Source of the DNA: Cryptomeria japonica
Lineage: Eukaryota > Streptophyta > Pinopsida > Cupressales > Cupressaceae
Assembly: GCF_030272615.1 (NCBI RefSeq)
Contig: NC_081414.1
Span: forward strand, 6,895,001-6,953,000
Direction of reading: 5' to 3'
Length of the DNA stretch: 58,000 nucleotides
The translations under genes and the position numbers were made by a program. Each line of letters begins with the position of its first letter. Within the stretch, counting starts at the first letter, position 1. Below, piece by piece: positions 10,636 to 21,215 of the stretch. The notes below the pieces were generated by a model. That model was given only the letters and a program-made list of their open reading frames with translations, had not been told where the DNA came from and searched no databases.

Positions 10636-12704
10636 CTGGAACTGAATATTTACTGAATATTAACAAGCTGCTAGAAGGCAATCAGAATTTGTAAAAGTCT
10701 AATATGACTGTAAAATTGGAACAACACACACAAAAAGCTTCATAAATCACATTTACATGAGAAATCCCATTCTAAGAGATGAGGGTAGGGGTTCCCAAAC
10801 CCAGGCATCACCCCTCCATCGATAAACAGCCCCAAAAAGGAAGTGCTTTTAACCCTGCTTCACACACCCAGCTACACATAGTACATCCCAAGTATATTGT
10901 ACAGCCCCTCAAATAGACCCATCTCCCTTCCACCTAGTACAGCCTACAAACTAGATATTTAGGGATGGCTAACAGAAAGTTTCAATACCTTGTGATGAGC
11001 AAATAACACTTGCACATTATACAGCCTATAACGGATGGTATGGCCAATAGGAAAGGACCGGTATGACCTTTCAACACTCCAAAATCCTCCAAAGCTGAAT
11101 GCTCAAAAAAAATCATTAGCAAACCAAAAAATTAATTATCAAAAGATATCAAATACCTTCAAACTTGAAGCACCAAACTGAACTTCACTTGCAATTGCAG
11201 TCGTGGCTCTTGTATGAAACCACCAAGACTAGCTAGGGGGGTTTTCATCCCCAAAATCAATATTTTCAAGAGGGTTTTCATCCTCGATAAAATAAGAGAT
11301 GAACATAGGTTCTCTCAAATGTAGAAGCAAAAAAAGTATCATACCTAGACTCTACAATGAGCTCTCAATCTCCTTTTATAACATTTTAGGAGAAATAATA
11401 ATTTCACTTTCCCTCCAAAAGCTCTTTTAAATTAAATAATAATCTTTCATGAGAGCAAAGCCCACATGTGCCTAGGACACAACTTAAATAAAAATTAATA
11501 AATAATTATACGTTAGTTGTCTTTTTAATATTTCCTCCTTAGGACAACTCAAGCAATAATTATTTAATTATTCACCCAAGTTGCAGAAAGCATCAAAATG
11601 AGATAAATATGAAATTCTGACCATACCATAAAGAATCTGAGGACTTGGATGATGAATTGAAATGACTTGGCGTCTATCTAAAAAACAGCATGCTTCTCCA
11701 AGAAGTTTGGAGAGCTCCCAAAAAGAGTAAATTGCATTCTAAAAGCATCATAAGGCTCATCGGGATTACCTAAACTCATTGCCATGAACAAAACTACTAG
11801 TTGATCAATTTTGTGATTTCCAAGAAAGTTGGAGTTCTCCCTAGCTCACCAATTAGCCTATGCAAAAACTTGAAAAATAAGCTGATTATTCTCAAATTGA
11901 TTATGCTCGAGAAGGGAACATCAGACTTGTTGGTAATATATAGTATTTTTTGTACCTTGCAATGAATTCAATCAGCATTTAGATTGCTGCAATATTAGTA
12001 AGACTTAAGAGCATTGGATATGTAAGGAATTTTCATATTTATTTTGGGTTTAACTATTGCTGTTCAGTATTTATTACTGGAATTTAGTAGCTATTCCTAT
12101 ATTTCATATTTATTCCAGTTTGCAAAAATCAAAAAAAAAAAAAAAAATTTGCATACTTTATAAATTCCGGAAAGGGCCATTACATATTTGATCGAAACAT
12201 CATCTCTCATCCAAACTATCATTCTCTTCCATGCGATGTCATCACATTTGTTTGGCTGGACATCTGTCTATCCAGTTAAACATGGTTCTTTATTTGCAAA
12301 GTCACTCAGTATATGTGCACATGCATTGTCTTCAACTCTTGAAACTTCTGATTGCATGAATTCCTACTAGCGACATCAAGCTGAAAGGTGTCTGAAGATG
12401 TTTGCTTCCTTAAATATATGCCAATCTGTTCCTTTTTCAAATCCAATCCTCAATTACCTTCTGTCAAGAACTTATTCATTTTTATCTTGGAACATATAAA
12501 ATAATGAGTAATCTGCAATAAGTTTTCAGATTGAAAAACCAGACCAGGCCATGACACCATTATTACTCATTCTGGAGAGACTATCAATATGGGTTTAGTT
12601 TTGACACACAATTGATCAGTAAACTAATAATGGAGAATGGGTATCAAGTAACACAATCATCAAGCTTCAGATTGGGTAGAACAAAGTCGAACCATGTAGC
12701 AATG
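10636..12704. other. Non-coding, no element resolved
   Basis: No convincing coding exon was found. Two short near-repeats of GGGGTTTTCATCC / GAGGGTTTTCATCC occur around 11240-11290, and a 16-base A-run lies near 12132. Small ORFs at 12188-12370 and 12612-12938 lack any recognisable pattern. Confidence 0.4.
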
Positions 12705-12728
12705 TGTTGTGACCTTTTCCACACATCG

Positions 12729-12745
12729 CCCCATTGCAAATGGGG
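12729..12745. repeat. Family terminal hairpin, copy 2
   Basis: CCCCATTGCAAATGGGG: perfect 7-bp arms around GCA, 24 bp inside the TGTTGTGAC terminus. The same hairpin is found at 3773-3789, 21998-22014, 33480-33496 (variant loop) and 34540-34556. Confidence 0.8.
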
Positions 12746-13335
12746 ACCCTCTCATTTCCTGCTTTCTAAAGTTTTTGTTAGTGCCCGTGGCCTTCCGCTT
12801 CAGTTTTGCTCGGTCCTGTCAAGTTTTGAATGGTTTGAGTCTAAAAGATTGAAAGTCATTTTTTGCAAGTCAAGTGATAACAGAGTCCGGATACCGTCAA
12901 AGTGCCTAGAAAAACCAAAGGACGAAGAACGCAATTGATTTGAACGAATTTGAACAACTTTCTATTTTTAGAAAGTTTGCTTTTTCCTATTTTTTAGGAA
13001 GTTTCGTTTTTGGCATTTTTAGCCCAATCCCCGGTATGGCTATTTTTAGAAAGTTTTCCCTATTTTTTAGGGATGTCTGCTTTTTGCTTTTTTGAGTGGG
13101 GACCTAGGGTTTGCACTGATACCACTGACCTGCTTTGATCGCGATCGAGAAATTCCAAGTTCTGACCTAAAAAGCTAAGTTCCTACATTTTAGGGGTCAT
13201 GACACTTTAGATGGTTTGCCTGAGTATGGATTTCAAATTTCAAGTTGATCTGGTTAAAATTGAAGAAATTGTAGAATTTTGAATATTTTCTAAGTCTAGC
13301 TAATGATTGATGGTGAGTGTTATGGCAGGTGATGA

Positions 13336-13810
13336 AAAGTCCGCCCAAGGTGCTAATGATGGAGAAGAAAAGTCCGCCATACTTGGTGATCTCCCAAAAG
13401 TCCGCCTTGGTGAAGTCATGAAAGTCCGCCTTGGAGGTAGTATGAAAGTCCGCCCTACTTGGTGAAGCCTCCGAACTCCGCACGAGGTGCAGATGAGTGG
13501 ATGTCTAAGAAAGTCCGCCCTGTGAAGAGATGCTCCAAAAGTCTGCCCTATGGATAAAGAAAAAGGTGTTCAAGGCAAGAAAGTCCACCTTAGGGTGAGG
13601 AGATAGCAAGCATGATGATGAAGTTCTCAAATGCCAAGTGGTGGTCCTCCAAAAGTTCGCCCTGGTCTTGGAGGTAGTAGAAAAGTCCGCCCTCCATGAT
13701 GCCAAGTCTCTAAAGTCCGCCTTGGAGGAAGAAGAAAAGTCTGCCATACTTGGTGAAGCAAAAGTCCACCCTCCAAGCGACAAGAAAGATGCTTCAAAAG
13801 TCCGCCTAAG
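13336..13810 (+). repeat. AGTCCGCC minisatellite of element A
   Basis: About 14 copies of GAAAAGTCCGCC or one-base variants occur at irregular 20-70 bp spacing, embedded in longer partly repeated words (CTTGGTGAAG, GGAGGTAGTA). The irregular spacing means the core is conserved better than the unit length. The CpG inside the core is mostly retained. Confidence 0.8.
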
Positions 13811-14027
13811 TCAAAGGTTAAACCAATACTTGTTAGAGTATTGAGAACAAGGAATATTCTTTGGTGATGTCATCCAAATCTTCATGGAACTCGAACTGAA
13901 TCCCAAATTAGAAAGTTTCTAGGAGAATATTTGAAAGATCAAGTTCGGATATATAGACTAAAATCAATTTAGAAACTTGCACAAGAATAAGATTTTGGAA
14001 CTTAAGGAGATGACAAGCCAACTGAAG

Positions 14028-14034
14028 TATAAAA
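14028..14034 (+). promoter_or_regulatory. TATA-like box of element A
   Basis: TATAAAA lies between the minisatellite and the leader, the place expected for the core promoter of this module. No experimental support. Confidence 0.35.
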
Positions 14035-14764
14035 TGGAAACTTTCTTTGTGGATACAATGGACTGAGGATGAATTAGAAACATGATTTGGAAAAGATCTG
14101 CATGTTTCTAATTGTAGATTTGAACTTCATTACAAATACATTCTTCACTTACTCATTCTCACACAAAAGTTCGAACTTTCTGAGCAAGCTAAGAGAAATA
14201 TTGAGAGTTATTTTGCAGATTGAGGTCATTTCGAAGAAGATTTTATAGATTGGAGGTGTTGCAAGGTGATCTCTTGCAGGTTGAGCGATCTTTTTAAGAA
14301 AGTTTGATTTATCAACTTCATTCTTATCAAATATCTGCAGATTTTTGGAGTTGAACCAGCTGATAGAAGGCAGATTTGTCAAATTTTCTGAGTTTTCTTG
14401 AAATTCCTTCTATCCTCTCGCCTTATTCTCATTCATTCGAAGGTAAAGTTGGTTTTAAATGCAGATTTATTACATTTTCTGAGTTTTCCAGATTCGTTAG
14501 AGGTGATTTTGTGGATTTATCCAAATTTTCAGTAAGAAAGATCATTTTTGGACTAAATGGGATAAGGGTTTTCATAGTTATAGAACCTGGTTTTTGGATT
14601 GCAATCATAAATGTCCCTAGAGTGGGGAGTTTACATGTGAAGATTCCATCTTCATGACTAAGTATGAAAGTGAAGTAAAAGTTCCAAGCACTTAGCCATT
14701 CGCAAACCTCGAATTTTTAATCTAAGTTCTGATTTTCTAGCTGAAGCTTCATGTTTATTCGCAG

Positions 14765-17700
14765 ATTTCAGGCACGATTAAGTTCCAAGTAGACAAGGAT
14801 GCTCCTCCTGAATCAAGAATGAACTCAAAATGGAAGAATATGAGCGATACCAACCTCGGGCATATCAATCTGAGGGAGTTCAAGAAGCAGATGTTCGGCT
14901 TAGATAACCTTGTACCTACCGTGACCGTTTGAAAGATGATGAAGAGTGGTATCATGCATGTTGTCGGCTTCCTCCCTACCATGCAATGTCAGAGTTGGTA
15001 GTTGAATGCGCTAAGCACTACAACCCTGTCAATAGGGATATTGTCGCACCAGATGAAAGAATGTTGGCAAACATCAGTGATGAGGCCATAAGGGAAGCTT
15101 TCAGAATTCTAGAATATCATAATGCTATATATGTGACCAAGGATGAGGTTGATCGAATGTATCAAGATCATTTGGAGGAGTACGACGCCATCGTCAATCA
15201 TTCTTGGCTGGACAAGCCAAGGAAGGGTGCTTCCAAACTACAGACGAAGAGCTTGGTAAGGGCGTATTTCAAAGAGGATATTGGAGATATGATTGTCTTG
15301 TTGAACAGGATAATGGGTAATCCTCAAGGCGCTCCATTTGAGCCTTGGATGTATTATTTCATAAACGAAATAATGAACGGAGTTAAGATGATAGACTAGG
15401 CTAGGATGATAAGCAATAACTTGGACAGCCAGTTGAGAAATCTGGAGGCGGATAGGACCTTTTACATGAGCTCATACTTGTTCTATTCTCTGGCTAGAAC
15501 CTACAGATACAGAGGCCTCACCTGTAGAGGGGAAGTGGGAAATAAAGATAATCAATTTCCTGTGTATGACTGTTATCCCCAGCTTCACATGGAAGAAAAG
15601 TTTCATTTCAAGAGGGTAAATGATACGTTCTTGATGCACATCACACGAACACTGCAAGGTGGATTGCATCAGAGACTCACTCAAGAGTCTATGGACTTCA
15701 TAAGCAGATTCGGGTATTGGTATATTCAATACCCGAAGTTCACCTATATCAAAATTCAGGGGTTTTCCGGATCTCCTTATAAGCTCCCAGCCTACCCTAC
15801 CAACCGAGTTGTGCTACTGGAAGTTGTGAGGCAACTAGAGGGCTATATGACAGTTCAAAGAGATAAGCAAAAGAAGGCAGGAACCTCCTCTCTCACGATT
15901 GGAAATGGACTAGAGACGTGCCCGTAATCACAAGCCGTTGCCACTGCAGAGAAAGAGTTGGCTTGGTACCCTTTCTACCAGTACAAAGCAAGAAAGAACT
16001 TTGATCCATTCCATAAAATGAAAAGGGTAGAAGGGATGGCATTCGAGCACAGAGCTGATTTGGAAGATTATTGAGCTCACGCAACCGATAGTTTCGAAAT
16101 CAGGAGGAGATTTTGGTCAAGGATTCCCTTGAGCATGGTGAGAGCAACGGAAGTATTCAGAGTTGCTAATCAAGTAGAAGACAGTCTTGAGCTTCAACAG
16201 GCTTTGAGAAGATGAGGAATGAGCCACTGGCCTTGGTTGATTGGTCAGAAGGAGAGAAATCAGATTTGGCAAACCTCATGAGATCAGTGGTCGAATACTC
16301 CAAGTGGTGGACATCTAAGAAGACGAAACAATTGAAGTCCAAAGGTGTTGCCCTGACTTATGATTTAATGGGAATAGATGACTCTCTATCCTCCAACCCT
16401 TGTATCTCTGCAGGCAATGCTCGGAATCCAGAGAGTGTTGGGTCCCGGAAAAGGAAGGAATTAGTTGGAAGCTCTGGAAAGGCCAGGGGAAAGAAAGTTG
16501 TTGGGGAGAGACGTGAGTCCAGCGAAGGTCATTCCATTCTGAGTGTCGCATCTGTTGTGCCTGACCAGAATGCGGTTGAAGAGCAGGAGATGGACACAAA
16601 TATGGGGAATAATGAAGTGAGAGTGCCTTCAATTGAAGAAATAATGAGAGAAGTTGTCCAAAGCCCGGACAAGGAACAAGTTTTAAATGCAGCCACAAAA
16701 GTTGAAGAGCCTAAGTCCCCAGTAGTTTTCCTTGATGGTATAGTTACTGGACTAGGAGGGACAGATGATGGATTTGATCAAAATACTGTGGAGCAGTCAA
16801 CCATTCCTAATTGGTTGAGAGAAAGGATAAGGGCTAAGGTTCCTAATGAAACCCATTCTAAAGAGAATACAACAACATTTCTGGCAAAGGTGAACGAACC
16901 AGTCGTAGTTAAGCCGCCTAAGCCAGCTAGAAAATTCTCTTTGATTCAGAGGGATAGTGCAGGGTTTAGAACAATTCAGATAGCTATGCCGAAGGAAGGA
17001 AAAACTCGGGACAATATTGCCCCGGAGGATTATAAGATCACTATTGTAGAGTTGGGTAAGCCTACCCAGGACCAAGAAGTCCAATACTTTGACGACTCTT
17101 GCAACGCCCTCAAGGCAAGGCTAGCCAAGGAGAAGGAGAAAAGAAAGAAGGTTGAGGAAGACAATCAGCAGTGGAGGAAATATGTTCTCCATCTAACCAG
17201 GCCACTCAATCATGAGATACCAGTCACCCCTCTGCAGCCTCTTCAACAAGAGTCAATGAAAGATTATGAGGACATGAAGGGCACATTCACGCAGGCTAAG
17301 GAATGGATCTCAGATGCTTCAACACGTGTTGACATACTTGTAGAAAATTTAGTATCAGCACATGAGTCGGCTTCTTCATTGGTCAGCCGAATTCAGGACT
17401 TAGCTGCAAATTGGGAAGATGTTGAAGAAATTCAAGATGAAATACTTCCACAATTGAAGGTTATCCGAGGTCTGTCAAAACGAAGCTTGGTAGATGCAGG
17501 TGTCATACAGGCTGGGGATAGGTATGACTTTAACACTTGGTATTATGCTTTGGTCACCAGGATTGAAGTCCTAAAGAAATCCAAAACTAAGTGTTTTGAG
17601 ATAGAGGAAGTGTCAGAGAAATTTTGAGCAAGGTGTTTCGGGTAGCATCAGAGATCTGGAAGAAAGAGGGTATACGAGAAAAACACCTGCAGGCAGAGAA

Positions 17701-17974
17701 CCTGAGAGCCAGAATTCAGTCGAGCTTTTTCAAAGACTCGAGGATGATTGATAAGGGTGATCTCTCAAGGATTGCAAGTTTTCTCTTCATTGACGAGAAT
17801 TTTCTTGTCCAAGCAGTTGAGTGGGAAGGCATCCTCGCCACGTGTACTGATGATGTGGACATCGTCGACTTCTAGATTAGCAACCTGTCAAGTGTCACTA
17901 TGGAAGAGGTTAGGCTTATTGTGTCCAGATACATTGAATCTGCAAAAGGGGAAACTGGACACTCACCTCAGTGA
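14765..17974 (+). pseudogene. Element A ORF: unassigned about 1,070-codon protein, copy 1 (dead)
   Basis: The reading frame can be followed almost without gaps to a TGA at 17972. In-frame stops lie at 15397, 15925, 16072 and 17873 and frame changes near 14989, 16211 and 17622; a stop near 14932 lies in the earlier frame. It matches the element B ORF collinearly. An N-terminal block reads SDTNLG..IN in both. The central block (about 15595-15825) has RVND.F.MH.TRTLQG, then WYIQ.PKFTYI.IQG; hand count is about 49 identities in 77 residues. A middle block has FDP and LEDY, then a hydrophilic Lys/Glu/Ser region, an IQIA.P block near 16980, a coiled-coil stretch near 17110-17190 and a C-terminal helix rich in IVS and E. 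No gag zinc knuckle, protease, reverse transcriptase or integrase motif is visible. A structural or gag-like role for a non-autonomous element is my inference; a captured host gene is the alternative. An AG at 14763-14764 could be a 3' splice site just before the coding start. Confidence 0.75.
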
Positions 17975-18038
17975 CAATAGCAGTTGTGCCACTTGCCATG
18001 TTCTCATTCTTTCAAACTGATAGTGTTTTGAGAAACCT

Positions 18039-20100
18039 TGTAATGTCCCCTACTAGGTTTAGGCTTGTTTTAACCATAATTAAGCTATTTCAATATACTT
18101 ATGACTTAAACTAGGTTGACTAGGAGACATATCTATTTTAACGTGAATTGAATCAGTGATATTCCATAGTTCAATCGATCAATTAGCTACTAAGTAAATT
18201 GTTCGTCTACCCCAATGGATAATTAACTCTATCATACTAAATAATTAATTTTATTCTGATTCATTATAAATCATTTACATATTTATTAATTACCAATTGT
18301 ATAAATTATTATGCATTACTGCAGATTAATTTCTAAAAAAATATTATAATAATTATAATTATTATAGTAATATCTATATATATAACTATTTTATTACTAT
18401 CTACATTTATATTATTATTAAATTCTGCATTAGAATATTATCGGACTTCATATATTAAGCAAACATATTAAGCACACCCCATGCATACCACCAAGAACAA
18501 GGATGTTACTACCTGTAATTAATAATAGTTCTGATCTGATCTGTACAGTTCTTTTGTCTTTTTATTCTGCTGTTCGATTCATTTATTCCCATCTAAATTA
18601 TATTTTTTCAGAATTGTATTATTCTCTATATCCTCCTTACTTGGGACCGGAATCTGAATATATACATATACTCTTCCTTACCTTTTCACGAAGAGTCAAG
18701 TCCCTTCTAACTTTTCTTTTTATAAATGCATCGCCGCTATTCATAACTATTAGTTAAAAAAACGATTCATAGAATGATTTGTAATTATCAGCGCATAGGA
18801 AAAAAGCAACTTCAATCTTATGCGATTTATGTTTTGACCACGATAAGTATATTTCCTTTTTTTATCAAAAAATCTTAGAGTTTGGTTTTTGGTTACCACC
18901 GATCTTCAACCAACTTTGACCATGTTAAGACTCTTAAGACGTGGCTTTCCACTGTTTCCATGTCAGTTTTGACAGTCTTTGCATCCACCGTAGAAAGTGA
19001 AGAGGAATCTTATTTATATGAATATCTTTTAAATATTATGAAATATATTATTATTTGTTTTTGTCACCTATATTTATCACTTAGTTTGACCACTGTTTGT
19101 TGTTGTCACTATACAGTATACTGATTTTATCACCGCATATATATTACTGCATATGTATGTGTAAGGCATCCTCAGAACATAGTAAGCATACAATCTTCTT
19201 TGTCATCAATGTCAATTTTTCCATCAAATTATGTTTATAATATAATATTAATTTTTTTTTTATTTAAATATTTCAAGATATTACTAGTAATAAACATTAA
19301 TAAATATTAATTAAATAAATAAAATAATTTTCAAATAATCATTATTTGGTAATTATTATATTAATTAATAACAATAATTGATATATATATGACGATCAAG
19401 GAGGGGACATGACAAACCCTAGTTAGGGTTTGTAACTTTCAATCTAGGCCCTTGATCACTGTTTGATCTTGGCCGTTCATTATTTTTCTGAAAACTATAT
19501 AAGGCTACCTCTTCTCATTTGGAGAGTGTGAGGTTTTTGATATATTGTTGCGTGAAGGTCATATTTTCAAATAATATATTGCATGTGCTTTCTCTTAAGG
19601 CTTTGTAATCTCTGTTGTTTGAGTGATTAGCATGGTTTCAATTTCCTCAACACTTTAGTTAAAGTTAAATTACATTTGTTTTCATGTTGTTAGAATTGAA
19701 TGAAGGATTTGATAAGTGTTAATTGACGCTGTATCTCTGCTCATACTTTTGGCGAATGGATGATTTCTATTTCGCTGTGCAAAATTAGTCTGAGCCTATC
19801 CCCTATGCATGCCAAAACTTCGATCATAAGCACAACCCATTGAAGATTGCACCGGCTTTGTGTAGTTGTCCTTAGTGTGGCAAAGCAAAGTTTGGTTTCT
19901 CGAGAGCACCCAATTAATACCGTCTCCAGAATTCGTAGGATTAGATCAGCTTTCTTAAACCCTATCCTTTTTTCCCTTTCTAAAAGTCTAAATCTCGAAA
20001 TCCAAAAAAAAAAAGAGAAAGAGCCTAAAATCGATAAATCTATCTAAGTCCAGAAACTTGAAAGACATTTGTAAACGTAAGTCCCCCTTGAGATTTTCAG
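18039..20100 (+). mobile_element. LTR-type module 1, TGTAATGTCCCC family
   Basis: It begins TGTAATGTCCCC directly after element A. About 1.3 kb of very AT-rich sequence follows (TA and TAA runs around 18300-18430 and 19230-19390), then a promoter cassette (19412-19504) and a leader of about 600 bp. The same border word opens modules at 23753 and 36308. The right end is not sharply defined; words like TAGCTATCCCA near 20110 resemble the end region of the module at 21975. No coding sequence. Probably a solo or 5' LTR. Confidence 0.5.
19412..19504 (+). promoter_or_regulatory. LTR promoter cassette: telobox palindrome, GATCTTG box, TATA
   Basis: A telobox palindrome (CAAACCCTAGTTAGGGTTTG at its core, 19413-19432) is followed about 30 bp later by GATCTTGGCCGTTCATT and about 15 bp further by CTATATAAGG (19495-19504). 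The same three parts at nearly the same spacing are present on the minus strand at 26767-26856. Conserved spacing in two diverged LTRs supports a working core promoter in the ancestor. Confidence 0.65.
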
Positions 20101-21000
20101 CAAATACTACCCAAGTAGCTATCCCACTAAAGTTGCTTGTTCACACATATAGACCTTGGAATCAGTAATGATTTTTCAGAAGAGGATAGAATACCTTTTG
20201 GGTATCTTATTCTAATGTTTGGTAGATGATAAAACAAACACCAACACAATGCACTATACAATTTGCACTGTAATCAATGATCTCAAAATAAATTAGGAAA
20301 ATCTATATTTCAAAATTTATGGTGTACGGTCTCCTTTACATTCAACTCTTTTACTTTATGCAATTAGGATGGCTTTAGATGTTAAAGCATTAGTACTTCC
20401 TTTTTTTCCTACAGCTCTTGGGTTCCTAATTTTATTCCAAAAATTTGAAAATATTTTTATCTTTTGGTTTGCCGAAAAATTCCCAAGAAAGATACTTGCT
20501 TCTGTAGTATATGCAGGCAGTATACCACTGCATAGACTCGATGGTGGAAGGGAATCATAGAGAATAAATCAGAGTTTTACTCAGGAAGGTTTTATACAAT
20601 GCAAAATTATATGAAGACATGTTAAACTATACAAGTTTGTCTCTCTCAATAATGTGTTATGTTTTTATGTAAAAACTATATAGAATAGAAAATGAAAGGA
20701 TGCCAAGAGAAGATAAAATGAGTCATTTAATTGTGGGTACTAAGAGATTGATGCCACCTTCAGTCCATTAGCACTCTCGGTGCCACCATGACTTGGTGTT
20801 AAAAGGTAAATTGGTGTCAAGTAAACAGATACTGCCAAAATGCTGTTGAATGCAGGATGATAGTAAAATTGAAGTTCAATTCGGACAGGAAATTTTATCA
20901 AGAGATGATGAGCATAAAAGATCAAAACAAGGCTGATTTTAAACTTCCAACTACAACATGTAAAAAAATCTATTAAAAAACAGTTAATTTTGGCATATAC
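20101..21000. other. INTS9 intron 3 sequence, no gene seen
   Basis: This is single-copy-looking intron next to exon 3. An open stretch on the minus strand (20740-20925) was tested as the next exon, but it does not resemble INTS9. The donor at 21000 (GTATATG) starts the intron. Confidence 0.6.
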
Positions 21001-21215
21001 CTGTATAAGGGGTGCCAGTTCCCAATACCAATGCCATCTTCCCCATACAGTCTCTCTCGTAACTTCACTGATGTTGCTTCAAGTTCTCTGAAGTCCAACC
21101 ATAAAGGTAACACAGTATTTGATAGACCATATAACTGTACAAACTCTAAATGCATGGCAAGAAGCTCTTCCACCATAAGCTGGCCCACCTTAGCAGTTGC
21201 CTCTGTAGCATATAT
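21001..21215 (-). CDS. INTS9: INTS9-like exon 3
   Basis: The exon is 215 bp, phase 0 at the start (AG|ATA TAT GCT), and ends two bases into a codon (TAC AG|gtatatg). It encodes the segment IYATEATAKVGQLMVEELLA onward to GNWHPLY in the metallo-beta-lactamase region. The acceptor is preceded by a T-rich tract (TTCTCTTTTTGCTTGTTAATATGCAG region). Coding content is intact and distinctly less AT-rich than the flanks. Confidence 0.9.

Larger units (their letters stand above)
12705..18038 (+). mobile_element. Element A: LTR-like module plus leader plus about 1,070-codon dead ORF
   Basis: The element starts with TGTTGTGACC and the family hairpin (12729-12745). It continues with a private AGTCCGCC minisatellite (13336-13810), a TATA-like box (TATAAAA, 14028-14034), a leader of about 730 bp and a long broken ORF (14765-17974). 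It ends about 65 bp after the ORF, where TGTAATGTCCCC begins. Element B (minus strand, 26987-33519) has the same order, which argues that this is one transposable unit. I find no protease, reverse transcriptase, RNase H or integrase motif. If it is an LTR retrotransposon it is non-autonomous, or the 5' portion of a larger one; no 3' LTR was found. It lies antisense to INTS9. Confidence 0.65.

Noticed and set aside
12188-12938. Two plus-strand ORFs as host gene exons
   Set aside because: The second runs through the LTR terminus of element A, and neither shows a recognisable motif or splice signals.
13116-13135. Reversed primer-binding site (CACTGATACCACTG) inside element A
   Set aside because: Only part of the PBS matches, and no LTR terminus abuts it on the expected side.
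20740-20925. Minus-strand open stretch ending SYL..GLKVASIS-stop as the last INTS9 exon
   Set aside because: It can be joined in phase to exon 3, but the protein shows no resemblance to the INTS9 continuation, and the best acceptor would leave an intron of only about 50 bp.
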